A stretch of DNA of 64,000 nt from Mycobacterium sp. URHB0044 (GTDB taxonomy: Bacteria > Actinomycetota > Actinomycetes > Mycobacteriales > Mycobacteriaceae). This document shows, in pieces, positions 35,517-44,773 of this stretch; the first letter of the stretch is position 1; each line of letters begins with the position of its first letter. A model generated the notes under the pieces. That model did no database searches and had not been told where the DNA came from. It saw only the letters and a list, made by a program, of their open reading frames with translations. The stretch lies in the NCBI RefSeq assembly GCF_000620625.1, contig NZ_JIAW01000019.1, positions 1-64,000 of the forward strand, written 5' to 3'. Position numbers and translations under genes: made by a program.

Positions 35517-37238
35517 ATGAGCATGAATGAGGCCGCAGCCGGCCCCGATGGCACCGGCACCGTCGAGAGCAAGGGACTCAAGGGCGGCGCCCTCGGACTG
35601 GTGTCGAGCATCGTCGTCGGCATGGCGTCCACCGCGCCGGCCTACAGCCTCGCCGCGACACTCGGCTTGATCATCGCCAGCGGCGGCGCGCTGCTCTCCG
35701 GCGTGAAAGCACCTGCCATCGTGTTGATCTCGTTCATTCCGATGTATCTGATCGCGGTCGCCTACCAGGAACTGAACAAGGCCGAACCCGACTGCGGCAC
35801 CACCTTCACGTGGGCGTCGCGCGCATTCGGACCGGTCATCGGTTGGCTTGGCGGCTGGGGCATCATCGCCGCCGACGTCATCGTGATGGCCAACCTGGCA
35901 CAGATCGCCGGCGCGTACTCGTTCACGTTCGTCGGCGACCTCGGCTGGCATTCGGCGGCCGAGCTGGCCAACAGCACGCTCTGGTCGACGGTCGCAGGCG
36001 TCATCTGGATCGCGGTGATGACCTACATCTGTTATCGCGGCATCGAGGTGTCAGCGCGACTGCAGTACGGGCTACTGTCCATCGAAGTCGTGGTGCTGAT
36101 CGTGCTGTCGATCGTCGCGCTGTTCAAGGTCTACACCCACAGCGCGGAGGACTATTCGCTGCTGCCGTCGCTGTCGTGGTTCTGGCCCGGCGGCCTGGAC
36201 TTCGGCACCGTCATCGCGCCCGCGGTGCTCACGACGATCTTCATCTACTGGGGTTGGGACACCGCGGTCGCGTGCAACGAGGAGTCGGACGATCCTGGCC
36301 GCACCCCCGGCCGGGCGGCGGTCATCTCGACCTTCCTGCTGCTCGCCACCTACGCCTTGGTCAGCGTCGCCGCCGTCGCGTTCGCCGGCGTGGGAACCGA
36401 AGGGATCGGGCTCGGCAATCCGGAGAACTCGGCCGACGTGTTCGCCGCCATCGGACCGGACTTGTTCGGCGACAGCATCATTGGACACATCGGCATGCTG
36501 CTGCTCTCGGCGTCCATATTGACCTCGGCATCGGCGTCGACCCAGACCACGATTCTGCCGACCGCGCGGACCACGCTGTCGATGGGCGTCTACAAGGCGC
36601 TGCCGGAGTCGTTCGCCAAGATCCACCGGCGGTATCTGACGCCGACCACCTCGACGATCGCGATGGGCGTGGTGTCCGCGGCGTTCTACGTGCTGTTCAC
36701 CGTCATCAGCACGAACCTGCTGACCGCGCTGATCGGCTCGGTCGGGTTGATGATCGCGTTCTACTATGGGCTGACCGGCTTCGCGTGCGTCTGGTACTAC
36801 CGAAAGACGCTGACCGCCAACACCCGTGACTTCGTGATGCGTGGCGCGGTTCCCCTGTTGGGCGGCATCATCCTGCTCGTCGTGTTCGTCTACGGCCTGC
36901 TGCAATATGCCAAGCCGGACTGGCTGACCGACGACGACGGCAACAACGTCACGATTCTCGGCATCGGCGCCGTCGCGGTCGTCGGCATCGGCGCGCTCAT
37001 CCTCGGACTCATCCTGATGGTGGTCTGGCGGATGACGGCGCCGGGCTTCTTCAAGGGCGTCACGCTGCCACGGCGTGCGGATCTGCTTCTCGAGCCGGCG
37101 ATGGCGTCGACTGCCCACTTCGGTCTGCCGGACTCCGGCGACATGCCGACGGTGATCTCGCAGGACCTGTCGAACCTGCCGACGGGCGAGACGGCGATCG
37201 ATCCGGCGACGGGCGAGGAGTTCAGCAAGGAGCGCTGA
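35517..37238 (+). CDS. APC-superfamily amino acid permease
   Basis: 573-aa inner-membrane transporter with about 12 helices. The first helix carries the APC substrate loop (GLVSSIVVGMASTAPAYSLA), and YQELNKAEPDCGTTFTWASRAFG is the conserved loop after helix 2. A long soluble C-terminal tail (about 70 residues) ends in TGEEFSKER. ATG 35517 has AGGGAG about 7 nt upstream. Substrate unknown; it converges on sdaA with only 3 bp between stops, so serine or a related amino acid is a guess from context. Confidence 0.88.
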   Translation: MSMNEAAAGPDGTGTVESKGLKGGALGLVSSIVVGMASTAPAYSLAATLGLIIASGGALLSGVKAPAIVLISFIPMYLIAVAYQELNKAEPDCGTTFTWASRAFGPVIGWLGGWGIIAADVIVMANLAQIAGAYSFTFVGDLGWHSAAELANSTLWSTVAGVIWIAVMTYICYRGIEVSARLQYGLLSIEVVVLIVLSIVALFKVYTHSAEDYSLLPSLSWFWPGGLDFGTVIAPAVLTTIFIYWGWDTAVACNEESDDPGRTPGRAAVISTFLLLATYALVSVAAVAFAGVGTEGIGLGNPENSADVFAAIGPDLFGDSIIGHIGMLLLSASILTSASASTQTTILPTARTTLSMGVYKALPESFAKIHRRYLTPTTSTIAMGVVSAAFYVLFTVISTNLLTALIGSVGLMIAFYYGLTGFACVWYYRKTLTANTRDFVMRGAVPLLGGIILLVVFVYGLLQYAKPDWLTDDDGNNVTILGIGAVAVVGIGALILGLILMVVWRMTAPGFFKGVTLPRRADLLLEPAMASTAHFGLPDSGDMPTVISQDLSNLPTGETAIDPATGEEFSKER

Positions 37239-37241
37239 CGG

Positions 37242-38645
37242 TCAGCACTCCACGACGTTGACGGCGAGCCCGCCGCGCGAGGTCTCCTTGTACTTGTCCA
37301 TCATGTCGGCACCGGTGTCGCGCATGGTCCTGATCGCGGTGTCCAGGCTGACGTGGTGTTGACCGTCGCCGCGAATCGCCATGCGCGCCGCCGTGATTGC
37401 CTTGACGGCGCCTACCGCGTTGCGTTCGATGCACGGGATCTGCACCAACCCACCGACCGGATCACAGGTGAGCCCGAGGTTGTGTTCGATGCCGATCTCG
37501 GCGGCGTTCTCCACCTGCTCGGGAGTTCCGCCGAGGACCTCGGCCAGTCCGGCGGCGGCCATCGCGCAGGCCGAACCGACCTCGCCCTGACAGCCGACCT
37601 CTGCACCGGAGATCGAGGCGTTGGCCTTGAAGAGGAGGCCGACGGCTCCGGCGGCTAGCAGGAACGTGACGACGTCGTCGTCGGACGAGGGTTCGACGAA
37701 ACGTCGGTAGTAGTGCAGCACGGCCGGGATGATGCCTGCGGCGCCGTTCGTGGGCGCGGTGACGACGCGCCCGCCCGAGGCGTTCTGCTCGTTGACGGCT
37801 AGCGCGTACATGCTGACCCACTCCATCGCGCGCAGCGGGTCGTGGTCGTCGGCATCGGCTTCCAGGCGCGCGCGCAGCGCTGCGGCCCTGCGCCGCACCT
37901 TGAGCGCGCCGGGCAAGACGCCGACTTGCCGAGTCCCCTGCTCGACGCAGTCCTGCATCACCGCCCAGACCCGCAGCAGTCCGGCACGGATCTGCGCTTC
38001 GGTGCGCCACGTCATTTCGTTCGCGAGCATCAGATCGCTGATGCGCAAACCGGTTTCGGTCGTCTGGGCCAGCAGTTGGTCCATCGTGAGATACGGATGC
38101 GGAACCTCCGATCGCGGTCCGGCCGCCGCGGGCACACGCGCCTCGTCCTCGTCGACGACGGCACCGCCGCCGACGGAATAGTATTCCCGCCGCAAAACCG
38201 GTGTGGCGTCGTCGCGCAACGCTGTGAACACCATGCCGTTGCTGTGGAACGGAAGCCGCTTCATCCGGTGCAGCACGACGTGTTCGGCGACGGAGAACGA
38301 GATCGACCGCACGCCGCCCAGACACAGGCGGCCCTCTTGCGCGATGGCAGCCGTCCGTCGCAGGAGGGACTCGGGCTCGACGGTTTCGGGATCGGCACCC
38401 TCGAGGCCGAGAACCAGCGCGGGAACGGTTCCGTGTCCTTCACCGGTCGCGCCCAAGGAGCCGAACAGCTCGACGCGCACCCCGCTGGTCTGCTCGAGCA
38501 GTCCGTCTTGGACCAGCCGAGCCACGAACGCGTTCGCCGCGCGCATCGGACCAACGGTGTGCGAGCTGGACGGCCCGATGCCGATCTTGAAGAGGTCGAA
38601 GACGCTACCGGGACTGCGAACGGGGTGGATGGTGGATCGGGTCAT
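37242..38645 (-). CDS. sdaA: L-serine ammonia-lyase (iron-sulfur L-serine dehydratase)
   Basis: Deaminates L-serine to pyruvate using a 4Fe-4S cluster. 467 aa, single-chain type: N-terminal beta domain (SVFDLFKIGIGPSSSHTVGPM), then the alpha domain with cluster cysteines in GAEVGCQGEVGSACAMAAAG and GLTCDPVGGLVQIPC, and ATNGAAGIIPAVL. ATG 38645. Upstream on the same strand is a tandem glycine riboswitch, so expression should rise when glycine is plentiful: glycine is converted to serine by SHMT, and this enzyme drains serine to pyruvate. It follows the betaine-to-glycine genes, as expected for the exit step of that pathway. Confidence 0.95.
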   Translation of the reverse strand: MTRSTIHPVRSPGSVFDLFKIGIGPSSSHTVGPMRAANAFVARLVQDGLLEQTSGVRVELFGSLGATGEGHGTVPALVLGLEGADPETVEPESLLRRTAAIAQEGRLCLGGVRSISFSVAEHVVLHRMKRLPFHSNGMVFTALRDDATPVLRREYYSVGGGAVVDEDEARVPAAAGPRSEVPHPYLTMDQLLAQTTETGLRISDLMLANEMTWRTEAQIRAGLLRVWAVMQDCVEQGTRQVGVLPGALKVRRRAAALRARLEADADDHDPLRAMEWVSMYALAVNEQNASGGRVVTAPTNGAAGIIPAVLHYYRRFVEPSSDDDVVTFLLAAGAVGLLFKANASISGAEVGCQGEVGSACAMAAAGLAEVLGGTPEQVENAAEIGIEHNLGLTCDPVGGLVQIPCIERNAVGAVKAITAARMAIRGDGQHHVSLDTAIRTMRDTGADMMDKYKETSRGGLAVNVVEC

Positions 38646-38716
38646 GGCCGGAGCCTTCCGTCGGCTGCGTGGGCGCAGCACGATATCGCGTGTGGCTCCT
38701 CCCACTCTGTTTGTCG

Positions 38717-38900
38717 GCCTGAGAGATTCGCGTGACCAGTTGGACCGGCCACCCTTGCCCCGTCGGCGAGCGCACGTTCGGCTGCGCTTCTTTCCAGAGT
38801 TGCCTGAACGTAGCGGTACTGGGCCTGAGAGATTCCCGGGAGGACATTGCTCCTTCGGCTCTCCGTCCACCACGATGAGCGATGGTCGGAGATCTCCCGC
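38717..38900 (-). promoter_or_regulatory. Tandem glycine riboswitch upstream of sdaA
   Basis: Read on the minus strand, aptamer 1 starts with GCGGGAGA (38900), has the core word CCGAAGGAGC (38849-38858) and closes with CTCTCAGGC (38823-38831). Aptamer 2 follows after a short linker, has GGCAAGGGTGGC in its core and closes with a second CTCTCAGGC (38717-38725). Two CTCTCAGGC words about 106 nt apart are the hallmark of cooperative tandem gcvT-type aptamers. The riboswitch ends about 70 nt before the sdaA ATG, leaving room for an expression platform. Confidence 0.9.
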
Positions 38901-39001
38901 TACGCGTAACGGCCGATCTGCAGTTGTGCAATGCGCAACGAGCGCGCATTACGCAACCATTGTCCTCGCAGGCTGGAGCACTGTCAACCGCTGAACCGCA
39001 A
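38901..39001 (-). promoter_or_regulatory. Promoter region of the riboswitch transcript
   Basis: This is the gap between the IclR stop and aptamer 1. It is less GC-rich than its surroundings (GCATTACGCAACCATTG on the plus strand), with TGCGCAA/TTGCGCATTAC-like words, and must hold the sdaA promoter if the riboswitch RNA is made separately from the upstream operon. No unambiguous -10 could be assigned. Confidence 0.35.
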
Positions 39002-39778
39002 TCAGCCCAAAAAGCCTAGGCGCGTGCTGATCTCACGCGCGGCCACGATGGTCAGCCGGGCCACGTCACCGAACGCGGAGGGTTCCATCCGATACGACGG
39101 CCCCGAAACGCTGAGTGCCGAAACGATTCCGCCCGTGTTGTCGCGGACGGGCGCCGACACCGCGTTGAGGCCGATCTCCAGCTCTTCGTTGACCGCGGCC
39201 CAGCCGATCTGCCGCACAGTCGTGAGCTCGGCTTCCAACGCGGTCAAGTCGACGAGGGTGTTGGGCGTGAACGACTCGAGGCGATCACCAAACCGTGAGT
39301 GCACTTCGGCCGCAGGGAGTTCCGACAGCAACACCTTGCCGCTCGAGGTGGCGTGCGCCGGGCAGCTCTGACCCACCCAGGTGCGCAGGGCGACCCCCGC
39401 CGTGCCGATCGCCTCGACGACGTTGATGATCCGATCACCGTCGAGGATCGCCAGATTGGTCGTCTCGCCCGTCTCCCGGGCGAGCGCGTCGCAGGTGCTC
39501 TGGCCCTGGCGCGTCAAATCCATGGGCGCACTTGTCGATCCGGCCAGCCGCACGATCGAGAACCCCAACCGGTACTTGCCGCGTTCGGAGAGTTGTTCGA
39601 CGTAGCCGCGGGACTCCAGCACGGCGATCAGCCGCGACACGGTGGACTTGTGCACGCCCAGTTCCGCGGCGATCTCAGTGACTCCGGCCGCCCCGAGCTT
39701 CGCCAGGATCTCCATCACCAGCAATGCGCGGTCGACTGACTGGACCGCGGCGACGCCGCGCCCGTTCTCCTCGCTCAC
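39002..39778 (-). CDS. IclR-family transcriptional regulator
   Basis: 258 aa: winged helix (VQSVDRALLVMEILAKLGAAGVTEIAAELGVHKSTVSRLIAVLESRGYVE) and an IclR effector domain (TCDALARETGETTNLAIL, CPAHATSSGKVLLSELP, ISALSVSGP-like end). GTG 39778 overlaps the stop of the cNMP/CBS gene (GTGA). As last gene of the betaine operon it probably senses a pathway metabolite and controls the operon, perhaps from the AT-rich site near 51090. Confidence 0.9.
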   Translation of the reverse strand: MSEENGRGVAAVQSVDRALLVMEILAKLGAAGVTEIAAELGVHKSTVSRLIAVLESRGYVEQLSERGKYRLGFSIVRLAGSTSAPMDLTRQGQSTCDALARETGETTNLAILDGDRIINVVEAIGTAGVALRTWVGQSCPAHATSSGKVLLSELPAAEVHSRFGDRLESFTPNTLVDLTALEAELTTVRQIGWAAVNEELEIGLNAVSAPVRDNTGGIVSALSVSGPSYRMEPSAFGDVARLTIVAAREISTRLGFLG

Positions 39779-41622
39779 GACACTGCACCGGCCTTCATCG
39801 CGGCCATCTGCCGCACTCGGCGCTGCACGGCGGCGATTTCCCGCACACCGTCGTTGAGCAGGCTGCGGTTCAGTGGCGACAGTTCCGACATCGTGACGAT
39901 GTCCCCTGGACTGCACCCCGCGGCGATCTGATCGATTTGATGGGCCATGCGCAGGCCCTGCAACAACCCGAACACCTCGCTCAGGGTCTTCGAGTCCGAT
40001 TGGGACAGAATGCCGTTGCCCGCGGCCGCCTCGAGCCTCGCGGGCGTCGACGCCGAGACCACGCCTACGGTGAGCCCGCCCCAGCGCGCGAGGTTGACGA
40101 TGGGCGTCAGCGCGTGACTCTTCAGGTCGAACGTGCCCCCGCGCCTGGCCACCACGTCGCGCAACGACCGCGTCCGCACCTTGCCCGCCAAGGCGTCGAG
40201 AAGCTGCAGCCGTAACGCATTCGGATGATCGACCGGCATGCAACGGTAGGCGGACGGAACCGTGTGCAGCGATGGCTCACCCCACACCACCCGGCCGTCG
40301 AGGAGTAACGACGACATGATGAGGCCACGCGCCTTCATCGGGTCGTCGAGCCAGCCGGCGGCGGCGCGCGCCCAATCGGTACTGGACCGGGCGAACAATG
40401 GCTTGGACGCCAACGCGCCGTTGGTGTCGGACGGCAGGCCACAGGCGTCGAGAGTGGCGTGTACCCGCGCGGCGATCTGAAGGAAGCGCCCCTTCTCGGG
40501 CGACATCTCATCGGCCCACGACAACGCGCTGTCCACATCCGAGGACGGCATCGCTTCGCGGCGCGCGACGCTACCCAGCGTCAGCCATGCGAACTGCGGG
40601 CGCGACGTACTCTCCCGATCGGTCAGTTCGAGCTCCAAGGCACGCCGCACGACGCTGTCGATGACGACGGACAGAATGCCGCTGCAGCCAGACGCGTCGG
40701 TGCCGCTGCGGTACAGGTCGACGGTCAGGTCGGCGATGCCCGCCGCTGCCGACTGCAGCTCAGCGGCGTTGGCCGCCAGTGCAATCGAGCGTCGAAGGAG
40801 GAAGCTCTGCCGCGTCGAGGTGGCCACCAGGTCGGCCTCCTCGAGCACGCCGATGACCTCACCACGTTGGGTGCGCACCGGCATGTGCCGCAGGCCCTTC
40901 TCCAACATGTCGATCAACACGGTCGCTGCGATGCGGTCGGCGGTGACCCAGCGCGCGGGCACACTCATCACCTGACCGATGGGCGCGTCGACGCCGACGC
41001 CGGCCGCGACCACCCGGGTGCGCAGGTCACGGTCGGTGAAGATCCCCAGTTCGCCGTCGGGCATCGGAATCAGCACGTAGGAACTGCGGTGCTCGGTCAT
41101 GTGCCGCACCGCGTCGCGGATCGTGGTGTCGGCCGTGGTGAAGACCGGCTCGGCATGCACAAGATCCCCGACAGGGCGCAACGACGGTCGCTGTGCGGCA
41201 ACGCGATTGCCGGAGATCGTCTTCCACGCCGACGACGCCAGGAACGAAAGGCCCGCCGGCTTGGCGAATTCGGCGCGCACCAGATCGCCCGGCAACCGCA
41301 CGACGGTGCTCGGTTCCGTGGCCCGAGCGACGAACTGTACGGTGCCGCCCGTCAGCAACGGGAAGAACCCGAAGAGCCCACCGGGCGGCACGGTATCGAA
41401 CGGTTCGTCGCCGTCCGACCCCGCGACCAGCAGCACGACCTGTCCGCTGCACAGCAGCCAGATCTCGCCCGGTTCCTGCGCGGAGTAGTCCACGATCACC
41501 GCGCCGGCTTCATACCGATGAATCGACGACGCAGTTGCCAGACCGGCGAGGGCGTCGGGGGCCATCGAGTTGAAGGGAGCGTGATCCCCGAGGAAGGACG
41601 CGAGGTCCTCCTGGGTCAGCAT
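39775..41622 (-). CDS. cNMP-binding/CBS/DUF294 nucleotidyltransferase-like signalling protein
   Basis: 615 aa in four parts: a cyclic-nucleotide-binding-like domain (SSIHRYEAGAVIVDYSAQE, near residues 10-120), two CBS domains (VFTTADTTIRDAVRHMTEH; GQVMSVPARWVTADRIAA), a DUF294 nucleotidyltransferase domain with the GS...SDxD motif (LGSVARREAMPSSDVDSALSW) and a helical DUF294_C domain. The organisation recalls the GlnD/GlnE type of nucleotidyltransferase sensor, but no target is known. Genes of this kind usually sit beside acetate or organic-acid permeases; here it is between a GMC oxidase and IclR. ATG 41622 was chosen; a GTG at 41655 overlapping the GMC gene is an alternative. Confidence 0.82.
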   Translation of the reverse strand: MLTQEDLASFLGDHAPFNSMAPDALAGLATASSIHRYEAGAVIVDYSAQEPGEIWLLCSGQVVLLVAGSDGDEPFDTVPPGGLFGFFPLLTGGTVQFVARATEPSTVVRLPGDLVRAEFAKPAGLSFLASSAWKTISGNRVAAQRPSLRPVGDLVHAEPVFTTADTTIRDAVRHMTEHRSSYVLIPMPDGELGIFTDRDLRTRVVAAGVGVDAPIGQVMSVPARWVTADRIAATVLIDMLEKGLRHMPVRTQRGEVIGVLEEADLVATSTRQSFLLRRSIALAANAAELQSAAAGIADLTVDLYRSGTDASGCSGILSVVIDSVVRRALELELTDRESTSRPQFAWLTLGSVARREAMPSSDVDSALSWADEMSPEKGRFLQIAARVHATLDACGLPSDTNGALASKPLFARSSTDWARAAAGWLDDPMKARGLIMSSLLLDGRVVWGEPSLHTVPSAYRCMPVDHPNALRLQLLDALAGKVRTRSLRDVVARRGGTFDLKSHALTPIVNLARWGGLTVGVVSASTPARLEAAAGNGILSQSDSKTLSEVFGLLQGLRMAHQIDQIAAGCSPGDIVTMSELSPLNRSLLNDGVREIAAVQRRVRQMAAMKAGAVS

Positions 41623-41629
41623 CGGAACG

Positions 41630-43195
41630 TCATGCGCCCCGGATGAGGTCCGCACACTTCTCCGCCATCGCCATCACCGTGATGTTCGGGTTGACCGCAG
41701 GCAGCTTGGGCATTGCCGACGCATCGACGACGCGCAACCTGCCGACACCCTTGACCCGCAGTTCGGGGTCGAGCACGGCCATCGGATCGTCCACCGCGCC
41801 CATCCTAGCGGTACCCGCAGGGTGGTAAACGGTGTTGTGACACCGATGGAAGTAGTCGATGAGATCTGCGTCGCTGGTCGCCTCGGGACCCGGTGCGAGC
41901 TCACGGGCGATCCAGCCGCGCAGCGGGTCTTGTTCGGCGATCTTGCGCGCCAGCTTGATTCCCGCCAGCATCACCCGCTCGTCGTGCCCGTCCGGATCGG
42001 TGAAGTACCGCGGATCGACCCGCGCGCGGTCCCGGAAGTCGCGTGACCGCAGCCGGACGGTGCCCCGCGAGCGTCCCTGCGTGACGTTGGGCGTCAGGCA
42101 GAAGCCGTTGTCGGTCGTGGGATACCCCCACCGCAGCGTGTTCATGTCGAACGGCACGCTGCCGTAGTGCATCATCAGGTCGGGCTGGTCCAGACCGTCC
42201 TCCGTCATGGTGAACAGGCCGATCTCCCACCACTGGCTCGACGTGCTGACCATCGGTTGCGCGGCCTCCCAGAACACCAGCCCCTCGACATGGTCGTCGA
42301 GGTTCGATCCGACCCCTGGCGAGTCGACGCGAACCGGTATCCCGAACTCCTGCAAGTGATCTGCGGGACCGATCCCGGATAGCATCAACAGCTTCGGAGT
42401 GTCGATCGCGCCAGCGGTAACCACCACCTCCCGGCGCGCGGACACCGTGTCGTACCCGGTCAGGTCGGGTCGTTGGTACCGCACGCCGGTCGCATTGCCC
42501 GCGTCGTCGATCAGAATCTCGCTGACCCAGCAGTCGGTCCGCACCTCGAGGTTGGCGCGCTGCCCCAGGATCGGATGCAGATAGGCGTGCGAGGTCGACA
42601 TGCGGGTGCCGTCCTCGCCGGCGTTGATCTGGAACCAGCCGGCGCCGTTGCGCACGGTTTCCCCGCGGTTGAACGCCACGGTGGGCAGCCCCGCCTTCGC
42701 CGCGGCCTCCAGCACCGCGCGTCCGCACGGATCGTTCGGCGGCACGTCCCGCAGCCGGACGGGTCCGTCGTGGCCGTGCTCCTCTCCCGGGGCGTCGTTG
42801 CGCTCCAGACGAGTGACGTAGGGCAGCACGCCCTTTGCGCCCCACCCGGTGGCTCCCATGGCCTCCCACTCGTCCAGACCCTCGGCAGGCGGCCAGAACG
42901 CGATGCACGAGTTGTGCGAGGAGCACCCGCCGAGGACCTTGGCGCGTGCATGGCGCAGGAAGCTGTTGCCCTTCTCCTGCGGCTCCACCGGGTAGTCCCA
43001 GTCGTAGCCGGAGTCGAGGAGGTGCATCCACTGCGCCAGCTCCAGGATGTTGCGGTCACCCACGTCCGACGGCCCGGCCTCCACCAGACACACCGAGACG
43101 GACGGGTCCTCGCTGAGCCGGGCGGCGAGCACGCATCCCGCCGTGCCGCCACCCGCGATGACGTAGTCGAATGCGTTGTCCGACACGGGATTCAT
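41630..43195 (-). CDS. GMC-family oxidoreductase (choline dehydrogenase-like)
   Basis: 521-aa FAD enzyme. ADP-binding motif YVIAGGGTAGCVLAARLSED, GMC signature 1 (KVLGGCSSHNSCIAFW), signature 2 (VVVTAGAIDTPKLLMLSGIGP) and the catalytic C-terminus HPAGTARMGAVDDPMAVLDP with NPNITVMAMAEKCADL. Choline dehydrogenase (BetA) converts choline to betaine aldehyde; the neighbouring betaine-aldehyde-type ALDH supports that role. The ATG overlaps the transporter stop (ATGA). Other alcohols remain possible because GMC substrate range is wide. Confidence 0.85.
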   Translation of the reverse strand: MNPVSDNAFDYVIAGGGTAGCVLAARLSEDPSVSVCLVEAGPSDVGDRNILELAQWMHLLDSGYDWDYPVEPQEKGNSFLRHARAKVLGGCSSHNSCIAFWPPAEGLDEWEAMGATGWGAKGVLPYVTRLERNDAPGEEHGHDGPVRLRDVPPNDPCGRAVLEAAAKAGLPTVAFNRGETVRNGAGWFQINAGEDGTRMSTSHAYLHPILGQRANLEVRTDCWVSEILIDDAGNATGVRYQRPDLTGYDTVSARREVVVTAGAIDTPKLLMLSGIGPADHLQEFGIPVRVDSPGVGSNLDDHVEGLVFWEAAQPMVSTSSQWWEIGLFTMTEDGLDQPDLMMHYGSVPFDMNTLRWGYPTTDNGFCLTPNVTQGRSRGTVRLRSRDFRDRARVDPRYFTDPDGHDERVMLAGIKLARKIAEQDPLRGWIARELAPGPEATSDADLIDYFHRCHNTVYHPAGTARMGAVDDPMAVLDPELRVKGVGRLRVVDASAMPKLPAVNPNITVMAMAEKCADLIRGA

Positions 43196-44718
43196 TCCGC
43201 TTTGGTCGCGGCGTGCGATGCCAGCGTGCCGATGTGGTGGCGGCCCTTCACGCCGTACCAGATCAGACCGAACCCGAGGATCACGCCGATATAGATGAAC
43301 GCGCCCCAGGCGTTGTACCAGCCCTCGCCGTACACGGCCTCCCGCGGCCAGGCGAGGTTCAGCGCCATGCCGACACCCCAGACCACCGCGACGATGTTGA
43401 CCAGCATCCCCCACCTGCCCATGGTGAAGTAGCCGCCCTCCTTGAGATCCTTTGGCGGCCACTCGCCTTGGAAGCGCTTCTTCAGCATCGGGCCAGTCAC
43501 CATGAGGTAGGCGAGGTAGATCATGATGATCGCGATTGAGGTCAGCACGGTGAAGATCTTCGGCTGGCCCACGTTGATCACCAGGATCAGGAGAGCTATT
43601 CCACCGATGACGATCGCCGGAATGATCGGAGTCTGGGTCTTGGGATTCACCTTGGCGAGCTTCTCGCCGAACGGCAGCGCGTTGTCACGTGCCATGGCGA
43701 ACATCAGCCGGATCGCCGCAGTGTGCACCGCGAGCGAGCACACCGTGACCGCGATGACGATGCAGACGATGAACACCTTGCCCAGGGGGCCCCACATGAC
43801 CTGCTCGACGATGTACTGCAGACCGCCGCTGCTCTCGCCGATCGCGGGGTCCTCCAGGTTGGGTGCCGACAGCACGGCGAAGACCAGGATGGCGCCACCG
43901 ATGACGAAGGAGGCCAGAATGGCCCGCAGGATGGCCTTCGGTGCGGTGCGTCTCGGCTCGACGGTCTCCTCGCCGAGTGAGCTGGCGGTGTCGAAGCCAT
44001 ACATCACGTAACCCGACGCCAATGAGGCGATCAAGAACGCTCCCAGGTAGCCGCCGCTCTCCCCCGCGCCGTAGCCGTTGGTGGAGAAGAACACCGAGGG
44101 CCCGCGAGTCGTGCTGGCGGCCAAGATGATTGCGATCAGGACTGCCGCGATGAGCTCGATGAACACGCCCGCACTGTTGATCATCGCCATCAGGCGCACG
44201 CCGAGCGCGTTGACCACGGTCGTGAACACGATCATGATCGCCCCGAGGACGACGGCGTTCAGCGCGAAGCTCTGGGGGGTGCTGCCGTCGCCGACCATTT
44301 GGAAGCCGCTCCATAGGCGGGGCAGGTTCAGCTGCAGTGCCAGCACCACCGCGGACAGCGTGACGATCGACGCGGTCAGCATGAGCCAGCCCGACGACCA
44401 CCCGACGATCCTGCTGCCCAGCTTCTTGGACCAGTTGTAGACCGCGCCGGCGACCGGATACTTCGCCGCCAGCTCCATGAAGCACAGCGCTACGGCCATC
44501 TGGCCCACGAAGACCAGCGGCCAGGACCACAGGTACCCCGGTCCGGCGGTACCGAACCCGAAGTAGAACAGCTGAAAGGTTCCGGTCAGGATCGAGATGT
44601 AGCTGACGCCCGCCGCGAAGCTCGCGAACTTGCCGATGCTGCGGTCGAGTGATTCCTTGTAACCGAAATCGTCCATGCCGCTGTCGGCACTCTGTTTCCC
44701 TGCTTCTTCAACGACCAT
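43192..44718 (-). CDS. APC/amino acid-choline transporter-family permease
   Basis: 508 aa, about 12 transmembrane helices. Features of the amino acid-choline branch: GYKESLDRSIGKFASFAAGVS at the N-terminus, ELAAKYPVAGAVYNWSKKLG after helix 2, and SLGEETVEPRRTAPKAILRA in the middle. Likely importer of choline, betaine or an amino compound for the downstream oxidases. GAGGAC lies 6 nt before the ATG; 55 bp follow the betB-like stop, so a secondary promoter is possible. Confidence 0.87.
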   Translation of the reverse strand: MVVEEAGKQSADSGMDDFGYKESLDRSIGKFASFAAGVSYISILTGTFQLFYFGFGTAGPGYLWSWPLVFVGQMAVALCFMELAAKYPVAGAVYNWSKKLGSRIVGWSSGWLMLTASIVTLSAVVLALQLNLPRLWSGFQMVGDGSTPQSFALNAVVLGAIMIVFTTVVNALGVRLMAMINSAGVFIELIAAVLIAIILAASTTRGPSVFFSTNGYGAGESGGYLGAFLIASLASGYVMYGFDTASSLGEETVEPRRTAPKAILRAILASFVIGGAILVFAVLSAPNLEDPAIGESSGGLQYIVEQVMWGPLGKVFIVCIVIAVTVCSLAVHTAAIRLMFAMARDNALPFGEKLAKVNPKTQTPIIPAIVIGGIALLILVINVGQPKIFTVLTSIAIIMIYLAYLMVTGPMLKKRFQGEWPPKDLKEGGYFTMGRWGMLVNIVAVVWGVGMALNLAWPREAVYGEGWYNAWGAFIYIGVILGFGLIWYGVKGRHHIGTLASHAATKAE

Positions 44719-44773
44719 TACGTCGTCCTCTTTTCGATTGTGGGGTGCCGCGGCAGGCTATTCGCCAGCCAGA

